From Isoetes taiwanensis (lineage: Eukaryota > Streptophyta > Lycopodiopsida > Isoetales > Isoetaceae), in assembly GCA_021234155.1 (NCBI GenBank), contig JAJEKV010000006.1:27555754-27619753 (forward strand): 64,000 bases of DNA, written 5' to 3'. The translations under genes and the position numbers were made by a program. A model generated the notes under the pieces. That model saw only the letters and a list, made by a program, of their open reading frames with translations. It was not told where the DNA came from and did not search any database. Positions 13,261 through 24,300 of this stretch are shown here, piece after piece (within the stretch, counting starts at the first letter, position 1; every line of letters begins with the position of its first letter).

Positions 13261-14280
13261 AGCACCATCCATTGAGTCAGACGTAGCGTTCGCATTAACA
13301 TCAGAGAATTATTTGACCATAACTGCTGTTATTAACCAAATTACTATTTTTGCCTCAAAAATACCAAAAAAGATCCCTTTGACACTATGGTTGACGCTAA
13401 TACCCCTTTTCTCTTATAGTGCAAAAAAGCCATTGAAAATGAAAGACTCGCCTATCCGTACATGCATGATGATTTATACCGGGGTCCCAAAAGAGATGGA
13501 ACTAAAATGGTCGCTGGAAAGGTTGATTTTGACCTCTTTAAGGGCAGCTTTTTACTTTATTTTTCATTTGGCTGATTTTGCACGTAGCATTCTTTCTTGA
13601 GGCTATGGGTACCACCAACAAAGCCGGGTTTCAAATATGTGCTATTATTTGAAGCTAATCACAAAATCACCAATAAGAGACAAGGCACACAAGTTTGATT
13701 TGAACCAGCCATCAACACCATGCACTGGGATTTACCTTTGATCACCGATAACCCATGAGAGTTCAACTGAGGGGTGTTTTTGGACCATTTGGCGCACGAT
13801 AATGAGGGGTTAGGGGTGTTTTTAGGCACCGATTTGGAGCAATATCTATACACAAAGGTCAAATTGCCTTTAAAATTATGATAAAGGGGGTTTTTGCTAC
13901 CCTCCCAACGCAGATGCCATACCCCCTTTATGTATAAGTGCACCCCCGCATGCAGAGCACTTGAATTGCTCTCCAACACATTGCACAAGACCCCAAATGG
14001 AATTAGATTGATTCCCAAGTTGGGTTAGGGTGCGGATGATGTTGACCAAGCTGGATCAAGTCACCCATAGCGTGCATGTTATGAGCTCTCTTGCATACTA
14101 TCTTAAAAGTGAACAAAAATTATTGATAAAACAATTGCCTTACGCACATATTTAATAAAACATTCTTATCATTTTATGTATTTGTTTTCGTAGCACTTGA
14201 TTCTTTTGTCATTTATAAGTCATGTTAAGTTGTTTTTATTTTACGGTTAACAAGAAATTGAACAAACAACCTACATCTCC
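13260..14280. other. No recognisable gene
   Basis: Open frames on both strands (13.31-13.60 plus, 13.66-14.02 minus) have no motif, and the DNA resembles non-coding LTR or spacer sequence. Nothing further can be supported. Confidence 0.35.
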
Positions 14281-14289
14281 GCCAAAAAA

Positions 14290-15254
14290 GCATGTCTCAA
14301 CAACGAGTACATCCTGGATCAACAAGAGAGTATGTCCCATCAAAGAAAGAGAAGGGGCTGATGAAATCGGGTGGAGGGCCAACTTCTTCCTTCCCATCGC
14401 CATTGCAAACCCGTAGGGATTTGCATTTCCTTCTCTACCTACATTATCGGAGGTTAGGCACAATAGTTACAGAGAGCATAGGAACATGCTAGAGCAAATG
14501 GAGCGCATGCAAAAGAGTTGGTGAGCTAAGGACAATGGCAGAAGTGGCCAGGAAAGAAGGTGCTACAATTACAGAGGTTCATGGAGTTGCATGTGACATG
14601 GGCTCAGTTGTTGCCCGGCAAGGGCGGATTACGAGGATGTGGAGGCAAATTTAGACGTCAAACAGTTTGATGTCAACTGGCCAAGCAGGAGAGCAGGTAA
14701 GTATAAAGCATACGACTGTAGGATCCCTGACGTCCGAGCTAAAGCCTTGGAGAGATGGGTTCAAGTCAAAGGCAGTATGATAAAAAATCATGAATTCAAC
14801 AAGACTTTTGCCCACCAAGTGTATTATGAGATTGTGAAGGGTGAGCCCGTAAATTACGCCAGTAGGAAATGGAAGCAAGGAAGTGGTAGTGGCAGCAACA
14901 AGAGAGTTAAGCAGGTGGACGACTCTGAAAGTGCCATGGGTTATGAACCCGTAACCATAACTTACTTGCTCGCAGATGCTATAAAACTTCTAGAAGGGGG
15001 AAGGGGGTGGTGCGGCACCAGATGCAGTGACCGAGGAGGCAGATGTTAAGGCTCAGTTAGAAAATAAAAGAAGTCAAAATCTTACTCTATCAGAGGAGGA
15101 CTTGTGCTTAAAAGTCCGTGCGAATGCTCATGACAAGATGGCTGCGGAATTAGCAAACACTAAGAATCAGCTTTGGCGACTTTTGGCTAGGGAAAACATG
15201 GTGTTGAGGGTAGATAATGAGCACATGTGCTTTTACGAGAGCTTTAGATTCTAA
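14290..15254 (+). pseudogene. Unrecognised decayed coding region with C-terminal coiled coil
   Basis: A run of plus-strand frames reads like one protein broken by frameshifts: 14292-14492 (GSTREYVPSKKEKG), about 14.49-14.65 kb (AEVARKEGATITEVHGVA), 14639-15000 (KALERWVQVKGSMIKNHEF) and about 15.0-15.25 kb (LTLSEEDLCLKVRANAHDK, then AELANTKNQLWRLLARENM). The last part has heptad spacing typical of a coiled coil. The composition is charged and protein-like, unlike the flanks. I do not recognise the family. It may be a relic of a transposon-borne gene, as the neighbourhood is all repeats. At least two frame changes are needed, near 14.64 and 15.0 kb. Confidence 0.4.
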
Positions 15255-15259
15255 TCCCC

Positions 15260-16530
15260 TTTTAGAGTCTTGAAGGTGTAGAGTATTGCATACCTCCCTC
15301 CCTAATACCTATATAAGAGCTAGTGGGAGGATATAAAGAATGGGGACTACGTGGGGATAATTTGACTCAAGTTGGTTGGTATGCCTTGGGATGTGGTGTT
15401 TGTTGTATTGGATGTTGGGCAAGAGGGTTTTGTCGAAATGGAAGATGGATATATTATACCGTGAGCGGCAAGATGGACGCAGCTTAACATGCATCACAAG
15501 ATGCCCCTCCCCCGGCCACCTCCTGTTGCTTGCAAGAAGGACGCGAAACATGCATGCCCGGTGACCAACGCCAGATGGACCTTTGGATGGGGGTGGAGGA
15601 ACCGCCAAGGAGAGAGGAGGTTCCGATATTAACCAACACCTACCTCTCTCCCGGGCCACAAGGTGATTGGGTGCAACCCGATCCGCATATGGGGGCGATG
15701 ATTTCCTTTGTTCGTGAACTTCCAACACGCCTGCCTATATTATTTTTTTTGATATTTTTTCCCAAGATACACATGAACCCACGTGACGAGGACTTATTTG
15801 ACTTAAAAAGAATTTTAACCCTTGCATTGCCACATCGAAGTTGTGCACTAGTTAAGTAAAAGAGTGAATCAAAAGTTAAAACATCCGACATGCACCGGCT
15901 CTTTTTGACATCCGGACCTTCTAGTCCGGCCTTCTTTCCTTCGAACATCATGGTAGATAAAACCATGGTAACCATCAAAAGAAGGGACCCATATAGGGGA
16001 CAGATGCTATTGGGATTAATGGCCCAAGCGCGGAAGAGTTCATCGATTTTTGTGGTTGATGAGTAAAAGTATCGAGACTTCTCAATCTTTCTTTCTCCGC
16101 TTTTGGGCAATGTAGCTTAGTTACATTCTAAGGTCCATTGTTCAAAGAAGCGGAAAGCAAGATTTTGAATGCGGATCCTTTCACTCTAATGTTCCGCGGA
16201 TGCACCTGATGGCTCTTTGCCATAGTATACGCCACTCATGTATGGACAATACCGCTTGATTGTGGGCCTTGTAAACCTTCTTTAACCATGCATCTCGCTA
16301 TTTCCATTGATGTGTCCATTGTTTGCCTTACTAGTTTCTTTTTCTCGACCTGTGGTACCATGTTTCTCAGAAAAATGATATTGCTCTTTTCTAACCCTAT
16401 AACTTCAAAAGGTGTTATCCGTATTGTATGTAGGGCTATAGTCATCGGGTCGATCTCTTTATCTCTAGCTCTTTGCAATAGAAATGTTTGATCATAAGAT
16501 AGGTAGATAAAAAAATAGCTTTTGAACGCT
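15260..16530. other. No recognisable gene
   Basis: Overlapping open frames on both strands (15.3-16.1 kb minus, 15.37-15.86 kb plus, 16.24-16.48 kb minus) show no domain and no codon pattern distinguishing either strand. I support no gene here. Confidence 0.4.
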
Positions 16531-16950
16531 CAAAGAAGCAAAAGACGTGAGCAAAGACATAATTGCAAGGAAGCCGCTATCAAAGACACCTTCGTAATAA
16601 AAATAAGAATAAAACATGATATAATATCATATAAGGAGGCAATGGCAAATATTGTGCAACAACTACAACAACCGCAAATAACCGACAAGGCATTTCTATT
16701 TAACGCCTATCGATTGGGAGGAAGCAGAGGGACAAAGACCTGCTCAAATGCCTTCGATTATAATGGGGACTCGCATATAACGCTGCAAGAAATCCGCCAG
16801 TTCCAAGTCCTAAATTGAAGTCCCGTGATACTTCCCATTCTCGATGCATGAAAATGGGGTGCTAATATTTTGGGAATGTGTCACGCTTTTATTACCTTCT
16901 CAAGACTAATACTATCGATCTAATAATGATAATGCTGTCGCATTCCTCAA
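16530..16950 (+). pseudogene. EF-hand gene, degraded tandem copy 1
   Basis: This is homologous at DNA level to 18630-19065 and, over the coding part, to the intact gene at 20586-20972. Shared landmarks run in the same order: an upstream stretch around GACATAATTG, a CAACAACTACAACAAC glutamine-rich start, an EF-hand loop at 16758-16799 reading FDYNGDSHITLQEIRQ (acidic and Asn ligands at positions 1, 3 and 5, Glu at 12), then GAAAATGGGGTGCTAATATT and a TGGGAATGTGTCACGC block matching the second EF-hand. The frame is interrupted by a stop at about 16816 and by frameshifts. The first calcium loop is better preserved here than in copy 2. Confidence 0.7.
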
Positions 16951-17055
16951 CGCCGTCCCATGGTTGTGCCCGGTTCAATCACAACTAATCCAACGGGTTC
17001 CACTGTGCACAACCATGGAGCCAGGAGGATAAGCACGAGGGCGATTGTCGACGCG

Positions 17056-17520
17056 GAAACCATCTTCGACGCGCCATCCAAGACCTATGTCGATGTATCT
17101 CCGCCATGGATCGATAAAGCTCCTATTATCACCAAAGGAGGGCGCTTTTGGGACACGCAAGGGCGCATTGTTGATGTGGAAATCATCTCGAACACCCACC
17201 CAAGATATGTGATGATGTCTCAGACTCCCATTATCCGCCCATGCCCCCGCTAACAACCAAGATATGCGATGGGTCTAGAGCCATGGCTTAACGGACCGCA
17301 TGGTGAATGAAGATTCGCCGCAGCCAAGGCATATTATTGATGTGAAACTATCTCGCACGCCATCTAAGACTTATGCTGATGTGTCTGGCTACCCATTATC
17401 AGCCAAGGCAGGCGCGATGGGCCTAGAGCCGCTCGGGGTAGGGGCAAGGGTGCGTTGCTGACATTGGAATCATCTTGGCATGCCATCCAAAACCTGTGTT
17501 GATGTGTCGCCTCCCCGCTA
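17056..17520 (+). repeat. Four-copy imperfect tandem repeat (about 125-160 bp)
   Basis: The segment GAAACCATCTTCGACGCGCC followed by ATCCAAGACCTATGTCGATG recurs with changes at about 17057, 17180, 17343 and 17467, each followed by a C/T-rich CCATTATCA-like stretch. Spacings are about 123, 163 and 124 bases. It lies just after EF-hand copy 1 and may be a diverged minisatellite expanded from that gene's 3' part. Confidence 0.6.
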
Positions 17521-17529
17521 TTAAAACAA

Positions 17530-18620
17530 ATATGTCGCTATCGCCAATCCATTACGCACGGTCTAGAAGAGAGGGATTGATAGAAGGGTGCAAGGAAGGG
17601 AAAGCAGTGATAGCAATTGGCTAAAAGAGTGAGGGAGAAATTAGAAGTTTAGAGAGAGAAAGTGTCCAAGAACTCTAGAGAAAGAAAGTGTTCAGGAATG
17701 TTAAAGAGAAAGTGTAGGCACTAGAGAGAGCAAATGACTTGAGATTAGCCTTAAAGTTGAGGCTAATGCACACGCATGTTGAATCATTTGAGCCTAGCCT
17801 TAAAGTTGAGGCATAATTCACATGCATGTCAAATATTATACCTAAACATTTAACATTACTATAGTTAAAAAATTTCTTTCTTGCACTAAATATTGAGTGA
17901 ATCAATGTACCATTTGGAACCTTATGCTTTGGTCGCCGTAATATAAAAATGTATGTTAAATTTCCGCTAGAAATTCTTAAGTTAGGCGGGGATTAAGTTG
18001 TGGAAGGAGTCGACTGTAAATGCAGTGCTAAGGTGCTTAGTATACGAGTGAATAGGAAGTCAAAGATAAGGTGCAATACATCGATAGAACCAATTGGAAT
18101 AGAAGAAAATGTCAAACTTGAAGAAGATAATGAGGGGACTATGTACACATTAAGGATTTTCGTGCGAAAAGTCAAGTTTGGTGACAATAGTACAAGATAG
18201 ATAGATGGATAGATAGACTAAGACGAGCGAAAATATTGGCTCCCGAAAGGGGTTGGCTTCCAAAAACGGGCGAGCCAAATACGCTGTGCATAATAATTTA
18301 TAGTTTATTTTATTATAATATGAGAATCAATTTTATTGTAGTAATGTTGTGTGGTGCAGATGGTTAGTTTATTTGGTTTTTAACTTTCTTGTGCGAGTTC
18401 GAGCCCATTTTTAACATTTCGAGCCCATTTTTTAACATTTTTTTAACTTTGGGGTATTTTGACTTGAAATAAGTTTTAACTTGGGGGCATTCGACTTCAT
18501 AATAAAAGTAGGCATGCCGAAACCACGAGTCTAATACCCCTATCCACGAAGTCAAATACCCCCTAATCCAAAGTTCAAATGGGGAGCCAATAAATGCACG
18601 AGAATAAGACATGAGAAAAA
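17530..18620. other. Spacer between EF-hand copies; short repeats only
   Basis: It contains duplicated AGAGAAAGTGT and CCTTAAAGTTGAGGC strings near 17.64-17.82 kb, a short GATA run at 18198-18220, and a doubled CGAGCCCATTTTT string at 18409-18440 preceded by a B-box-like GAGTTCGAGCCC. No gene is visible. Confidence 0.4.
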
Positions 18621-18629
18621 GACAATGAG

Positions 18630-19065
18630 GCAAAGACGTGGAGACATACATAATTGAAGGGAAGCGAGTTGTCAAAGACAACTTGAAAATAAAAAAACTT
18701 GAATAAAACAATGCAAGGGATGCAAGGTCAAAGGGTAGGCAAGAGAGAGGCCAATGGCGAATGTGGCAAATATATGCAGCAGCTGCAACAACAGGCAAGG
18801 CACTTCTATCAAACTCTACCAGAATGGGAGAAAGCAGAGGGGCAAAGGTTGTTCAATAGTTTGATTACAACGGGATGGGTATATAACACTGGAGGAGATC
18901 TCGCCAGTTGGAGGCCCCGCTTCTAAGTCCGCAGATCCTGAAGCATTTTTTCCGCTCGGATGCAGGACGAGAATGGGGTGCTCACGTTTTGGGAATGCGC
19001 CACGCTTTATTACCTTCTCAACACCAACACCATCAGGCCTAATAACAATTGTAGGGTGCCTCCGC
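18630..19065 (+). pseudogene. EF-hand gene, degraded tandem copy 2
   Basis: The first part translates as QQQARHFYQTLPEWEKAEG, matching the intact copy's REQAKQFYWALPDSEKAT. The first EF-hand loop has been lost by deletion and substitution, and the frame stops at about 18926. In another frame, from about 18960, the second EF-hand survives as DENGVLTFWECATLYYLL, matching DADQKGFLTFWEGVTLYYLI in the intact copy. The upstream DNA also matches copy 1 (GCAAAGACGTGGAGACATAC), so the duplicated unit is larger than the coding part, with a period of about 2.1 kb. It is a pseudogene. Confidence 0.75.
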
Positions 19066-19183
19066 CAAGCCAGATTCACATGGAAGGAATGGGCTGCATT
19101 TGATCTGGTTTCTAAATCTCGCCAAGCCGGGCTGCCAACTCAAATCACATGGATCTAAATAGGGCCCCTCAGAGCAAAGAATT

Positions 19184-19560
19184 TTGGCGGAAATTGGAAT
19201 TTTCTCGCCTCAAATTGAGCAGCTATGTGAGTCGGGCGCCATGAACGCATACAAGAAGAATCACAGATGGCCACCGGGAAGCTGCCGTGCTTGGGTCGGC
19301 AATTCTAATGGTCCCGCTGCTCAAAAAAACACGCATGTGACTACGCCTTCAACCCCGCCCCATGGTCGCGGCTCGTGTCCACAGCTTTTGGGCCGCAGCC
19401 ATGGGCCCCCGGGGAAAGACCGGTGCCCCCGGGTCCCCCTCCCCGCCTCTACCGCCGGTCGCAGCTGTTGGGCTGGAGTCGCCGGAGTTGCTGGTCGCCA
19501 GGCTGCAATTGGATTTGCTGTCTCCTGCTGCTACCTTAGCTGCCCCTCTGTAACATGATG
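19184..19560 (+). other. Proline/alanine-rich open stretch after EF-hand copy 2
   Basis: This GC-rich patch has overlapping plus-strand frames rich in Pro, Ala and Gly. The intact EF-hand gene also has a Pro/Ser-rich C-terminal tail, so this may be the decayed tail or 3' region of copy 2, but I cannot align it with confidence. Confidence 0.25.
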
Positions 19561-19638
19561 TAGTTGTGCTTTTGTGAAAGATTAGCAGCTACCTCTGTCA
19601 CAATGTAGTTGTGTTTTGTGAAAGATTAGCAGCTACCA
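19544..19638 (+). repeat. Two-copy tandem duplication (about 46 bp)
   Basis: The unit beginning CTCTGTAACATGATGTAGTT and ending AAGATTAGCAGCTAC occurs twice head to tail, with a few small differences. It is a recent local duplication with no coding role visible. Confidence 0.75.
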
Positions 19639-19639
19639 C

Positions 19640-20580
19640 CTATACACTTTTAGACCCTCCTTCCATCCTTTTCCAGTTCTGTTTCAGTACATATGGAACA
19701 CACCATTTGCCTATACTTAATTTCTTCTTACTCTTACTGGCCAAACTCATTAGTTGGATACTTCAAAGCTTCTGCTCGTCTTACAGCACGTGTTTCAGCA
19801 GTAAGTTTTCGTGGCATTATGCATTGCGTTGACAAAACAGATGAATATTCCCAAAAGAGATGCATATAATTTCAAAAATAATGATCGATTTGGGCTTACT
19901 AGACTAATGTAACAATTATTGACCCTCGAACGGGTTTTCCTTGGGCAATTTTCTATATAGTTTTGCTTGTCTTATTAGAGTTGTTTTTGCCAATACAGTG
20001 GACCATCTAAATAAATTACAGGGCTAAGGTGCCGCATAGGCTTTTGTTTAACAAAAAATGGATACATATTGCCGATGAAATTATCCCACGAAATGGGTGT
20101 ATCCAGAAATAAAAAGGATAATTAAAAGCTGGATTAATAAGATTGGATCAGAAGGATTCAGAGCATAAGCAGCATCAATGCATCTGGGTAATTGGCCTGA
20201 GGCATTTGGGAATGACTAAAGTGAGTGATCAGATTGATTTAATTAGTTTCCTGGCCAAAAAGGACAGAACAAGCAATCGTCTGGGGACTTCTGGTGCACC
20301 AGAAGAGTTGGCTTCTGGAGGAATTAAGAGAAGCCACACAGTGAAGGTATTTTTGTGGTAAAACAGTAAGTAATATGAGACCAACCGGAATGAAATCGAG
20401 GCGCCATTCGGCCCAATGGGTCCAATTGCATTGACCAAGGAGAGGTCTCATTTGATGCAATTTTCCTGGAAATTGGTTTGACATTAGCGTTAGTGGGCGA
20501 TTAAAAAAATAAACCGAGCACGATGAGCAGAAGGCATCGGAATAGGCAGCTAATTAATTGCTGAAAAAAGCAAAGAATTT
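19640..20580. other. Upstream region of the intact EF-hand gene
   Basis: No gene is recognised. It holds a perfect 18-base palindrome, CTTCTGGTGCACCAGAAG, at 20288-20305. The promoter of the EF-hand gene must lie here, but I see no clear TATA box close to the start codon. Confidence 0.4.
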
Positions 20581-20585
20581 GGGCG

Positions 20586-20972
20586 ATGGAGGACAAGGCG
20601 CAAAAGCTGAGGGAGCAGGCGAAGCAGTTCTATTGGGCGCTACCGGATTCAGAAAAAGCTACGTGCCACAGCTTCTTCAAGAGCTTGGATTTGAACGGAG
20701 ATGGGTACGTGACCCTGCAGGACATCTGCCAGGCTTCAGGCCCTGCTCTTGGCCCCCAAATCGCTCCCTATTTTCCTGTCTTAGATGCTGACCAAAAGGG
20801 CTTCCTTACATTTTGGGAGGGTGTTACCCTTTATTACCTTATCAAAACCCAAACTATTAAGTTTGATGCCTCCCCTTCTTCTCCTTATAAATCCCCCATT
20901 CATCACCAACATGCCCCCAGCCCCTCCGCCCGTCCATCCGCCCCCAACCCCTCTGCAAACTCCTCGCAATGA
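20586..20972 (+). CDS. Small EF-hand calcium-binding protein (intact copy)
   Basis: A 128-residue single-exon frame begins with ATG at 20586 (MEDKAQKLREQ) and ends at TGA 20970-20972. It has a paired EF-hand unit. Loop 1 is LDLNGDGYVTLQD, with ligands D, N and D at positions 1, 3 and 5 and D instead of the usual E at position 12. Loop 2 is LDADQKGFLTFWE, with D, D and E at 1, 3 and 12 but K at position 5, which should weaken calcium binding. FWEGVTLYYLIKT follows, as in plant two-EF-hand proteins. The last 35 residues are Pro/Ser/His-rich and probably disordered. Two pseudogene copies lie upstream on the same strand. Its likely role is as a small calcium sensor in cytosol or nucleus (inference). 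The uninterrupted frame suggests it is functional or only recently inactive. Confidence 0.75.
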   Translation: MEDKAQKLREQAKQFYWALPDSEKATCHSFFKSLDLNGDGYVTLQDICQASGPALGPQIAPYFPVLDADQKGFLTFWEGVTLYYLIKTQTIKFDASPSSPYKSPIHHQHAPSPSARPSAPNPSANSSQ

Positions 20973-21063
20973 TGCTCCCTCATTCAAACCCCTGGCAACC
21001 GCGCTCTTCAAGGTGTTGCCAATGCCGCTGTCAAGATTGTTATGTGTGCCGCCTGCAGTATCC

Positions 21064-21335
21064 TGTAATTATTGAATTGAATTGAATTGAATTGAATTGA
21101 ATTGAATTGAATTGAATCGAATCGAACTGAATTGATTTTTATGAGTTGGAATTGAATCCAATCGAATTGAATTCTGTACAAGTATCATGTTTTAATTGAA
21201 TTGAATCGAATCGAATTGATTTTTACGCGTTGGAATTAAATCCTATTGAATTAAATTCTGTACAAATAGCTCTATCAAATTGAATTGATTTTTATGAGTT
21301 GAATTGAATCCAATCAAATTGGATGTGTACAAATG
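21064..21335 (+). repeat. (GAATT)n microsatellite grown into a higher-order satellite
   Basis: It starts about 90 bases after the EF-hand stop codon. A near-perfect GAATT run at about 21070-21118 passes into three longer units. Each has GAATT variants, then TTTTTATGAGTTGGAATT, and ends in CTGTACAA (near 21174, 21258 and 21325). Unit lengths shrink from about 84 to 68 bases. A 17-18 base poly-T follows at about 21343. Confidence 0.8.
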
Positions 21336-21339
21336 GCTC

Positions 21340-24300
21340 CAATTTTTTTTTTTTTTTTTTCCTTTTATTAGTTTTTTAATTTTTTTTTCCCTTTTATTAG
21401 TTTTACATGAAAACATCCTTTCTGAGTTGTTCTAAGGCAAAGCCTTTGTCTTTTTACCAAAGTTTATTCATTTTTTATGGTTTCATGTAGCTTCCTACAT
21501 CGGTAGTTGTTATGCTAAGATCAAATAGATAGATTTAGAGTATCACCAATTCTTCTCCTATAAATTGTGCTAGACCATAGCAAACAAGTCTATAGCTTTC
21601 ATATATGAAGATGCCTATATGCATAATAAATAGACGCTACAAATAACGAGAGACAGATCCCTCGCGAGGTAATGGCCTATTACATGGCTCAATAAACGAG
21701 TTGTCACCAAGATTCACATTTTTAATACTATAATGCACTAACGGGCAGTTATCTTATGGACGTACTCAAATTTGTTGATTTGAAGCCGCCTTTTTAATGG
21801 TACAAGAAATTTATCGCTGGCCTTCTTCAACACGTTGCAAAAGAAGTCTTGTGCTAAGCCTCCAACGTATCTCAAATTTGGACATGTGAGTTGAACCCGT
21901 GACTATTGCCATCCGCTTTGCATCAAGGATGACATGGTGGTCGAAATTACTCATGTCCTTAAGATTTTGTAGAAAAAAAATGTCTTGAACATGGACTTAA
22001 TCAAAATTACGTAATTATTCTTGGCTTAAACTTTTCACATCTTCCCTTTAACACCACCTTGCTCCTAATCATTCTTGGCTTAAGCTTTTGCATTGTCCCC
22101 TTTAACTCATGTGTGCCAAGCCTTGTGCATATAGACTTTGAATGTTAAAAAATAAATTGCATGGTTGATTTGCAAATTTAGAGGTAAAAAGAAAAGCCCA
22201 ATATTTTCAAATAGTAGGACTTGTCTTGCAACCAAGATTCTTATTCCTTTTTCCCTTATCCTTCATTAGAGTCCATGACCGCTATATTATCTCGACAATG
22301 TGTTTCTTTTTTCTTCTTTTTTTGATTTTTACTTTTGTTTGGTGATGTCACTATATCCTAAAAACATTCTCTCATGATCTTAGATTTCCTCAAGAACAAA
22401 GCGATTTTGCACTCTATAGGTTTAGTTTTAACTAGGTCTTATTTCCCTTTATAAGGATGGAGTGTCCCGCCATCTCGTAATTGAGACAATACTGGGTACT
22501 CTGGTGGAGGGCGGGGGAATCCCCCGCATGAGAGACATCATGCCGCCGCCATATGCATATAGTAGAAGATGAACACCATGTTCTACAGAGTGTCCCACAT
22601 ATGCACACACATTAGAGGAAATTTGAGATCTCATTTCATCCCCATAAGAATCCTCCAATGGAATGGCTTACCCTATTAACTACAATTAAAGACCAACAAC
22701 TTCATTGTCGTTGTTTTTCCCCCATAACTTTTGATCCACTTGTCAAAAAATGTTGTTTGTTGCATTAGATGCGAATGAAAAGATCTTTCCAATGATATAT
22801 GGTTATGATGTATTTCAATATGGTCATATAACCTTTTAAAAATATGATTTTTGCTTATTTCTTATATATTTATATCGTAAAAGATGTATGAATGGTTATC
22901 ACTAGATAGATCTTGTGAAGACGAACACATTGCTACAAAAAGTTTTTGAATCTGAAAGTTCCGATCAAAAAAGTTATAAATGAAAAATGATACTACTGTA
23001 AGTTAGTTGTACCGCATTTTAATTACAGTGTCGCCACATAATAATAATCGGAATGAGATATACCGGAGCTTTCTCTTATTGGACAGCTTTAAAAGCTGAC
23101 ATGGCATTTTAAGCATCCCTTAATGGGACAAAATGTGATCTCATTTTTCCTCTAATGTCCGAAAGGCATGCCGATCTCGTGATGCTCGAGATAGCAATTC
23201 ATCAATCGGCTTTCACAAATGGTTGCACGCCTCGATCCTACATTCTCGCAAGTCTCCACCGGCCGAGAGTCCTCACAAAGACAGGAATTTGAGCTCCCGT
23301 GATAGGGACTTTGAACGCCTACTACAAGGGTTTTTCCTCCCACATGGGGGGGGTTTTTCGCCCCAAAGCAGGTAGAGACACATTGTACAAGATTTCGGTT
23401 TTCTTTTTGTGTTTGATACTATCCGATATATTGTATGTCTATAACCATCTCATAGGCCAATTGGCCTCCATGGACGCTTAAAATATACTTCCTTCCTTCC
23501 TTCCTTCCTTTGGCATAACCCAAAACCCTCGCGATTACTCCAAGAACATGTTGTGAATGTCCTAAACAAATGCCTTCTTCCTTCAACAAAACAAGCAGTC
23601 GGAAAAGTGAATGCTTTGCATCAAAATGGAAAAGAACATCGCACTCCCTCAAGCAACGACCGCTTGAATCCAGGTTGAAATCCAGTCCTTGAAACACATT
23701 ATACCCGTAGTTTGCACATTTCCTTTGCTTGAATTTTAATTTAACCACGCTTGGTCCTACAAATCTCCTTTTGTGATCTCTTCATTTCCTTTTCTACTTC
23801 ATCTCCGCTCATTTAACCAATTGTCTCTTTACTTTTCTTTGAAGTGGTCGCAACCTTCTAAGCCTCTAAGCCTTCAAGAGTGGGGCAAAAACACAATCAC
23901 TTGGCCTCTCAGATATGTATGCAAAGCAGCTTAGCGTAGATTTTCTCCATATATATCCGCCACATGTACAAATATGTTTATACTCCAATACGCTTAACAA
24001 CATACAAAAGTTTTCGTGCTTTACCTACATCCGGCAAAGACACATAGACAATTCATGAGATGCTTGTGGGTTTCAAGATCAATCATGACATGCTCAAATG
24101 TTAGAACATGCCAATAGCTATTACAATGTGCTTACCCAAGTGGTTGTGCTTCATATATTTCCAAAGCCCTCAAGCTTAATCACAAAATGTAATAAAAGAT
24201 CTAGTCGCAAATCAGCCCCAAGTTGGAAGCATTCTCTATGTTCTACAAATCAATTCAGATAGACAACCAGGGGGACATTCCCCGATGGAAACGGCGACGC

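Noticed and set aside
13659-14018. 119-codon minus-strand frame as a gene
   Set aside because: No motif, no plausible neighbouring exon, and an opposite-strand open frame of similar quality lies next to it.
19184-19558. Collagen-like or proline-rich protein gene
   Set aside because: The Gly/Pro content follows from local GC-rich composition; overlapping frames are equally open, and the segment directly follows a pseudogene.
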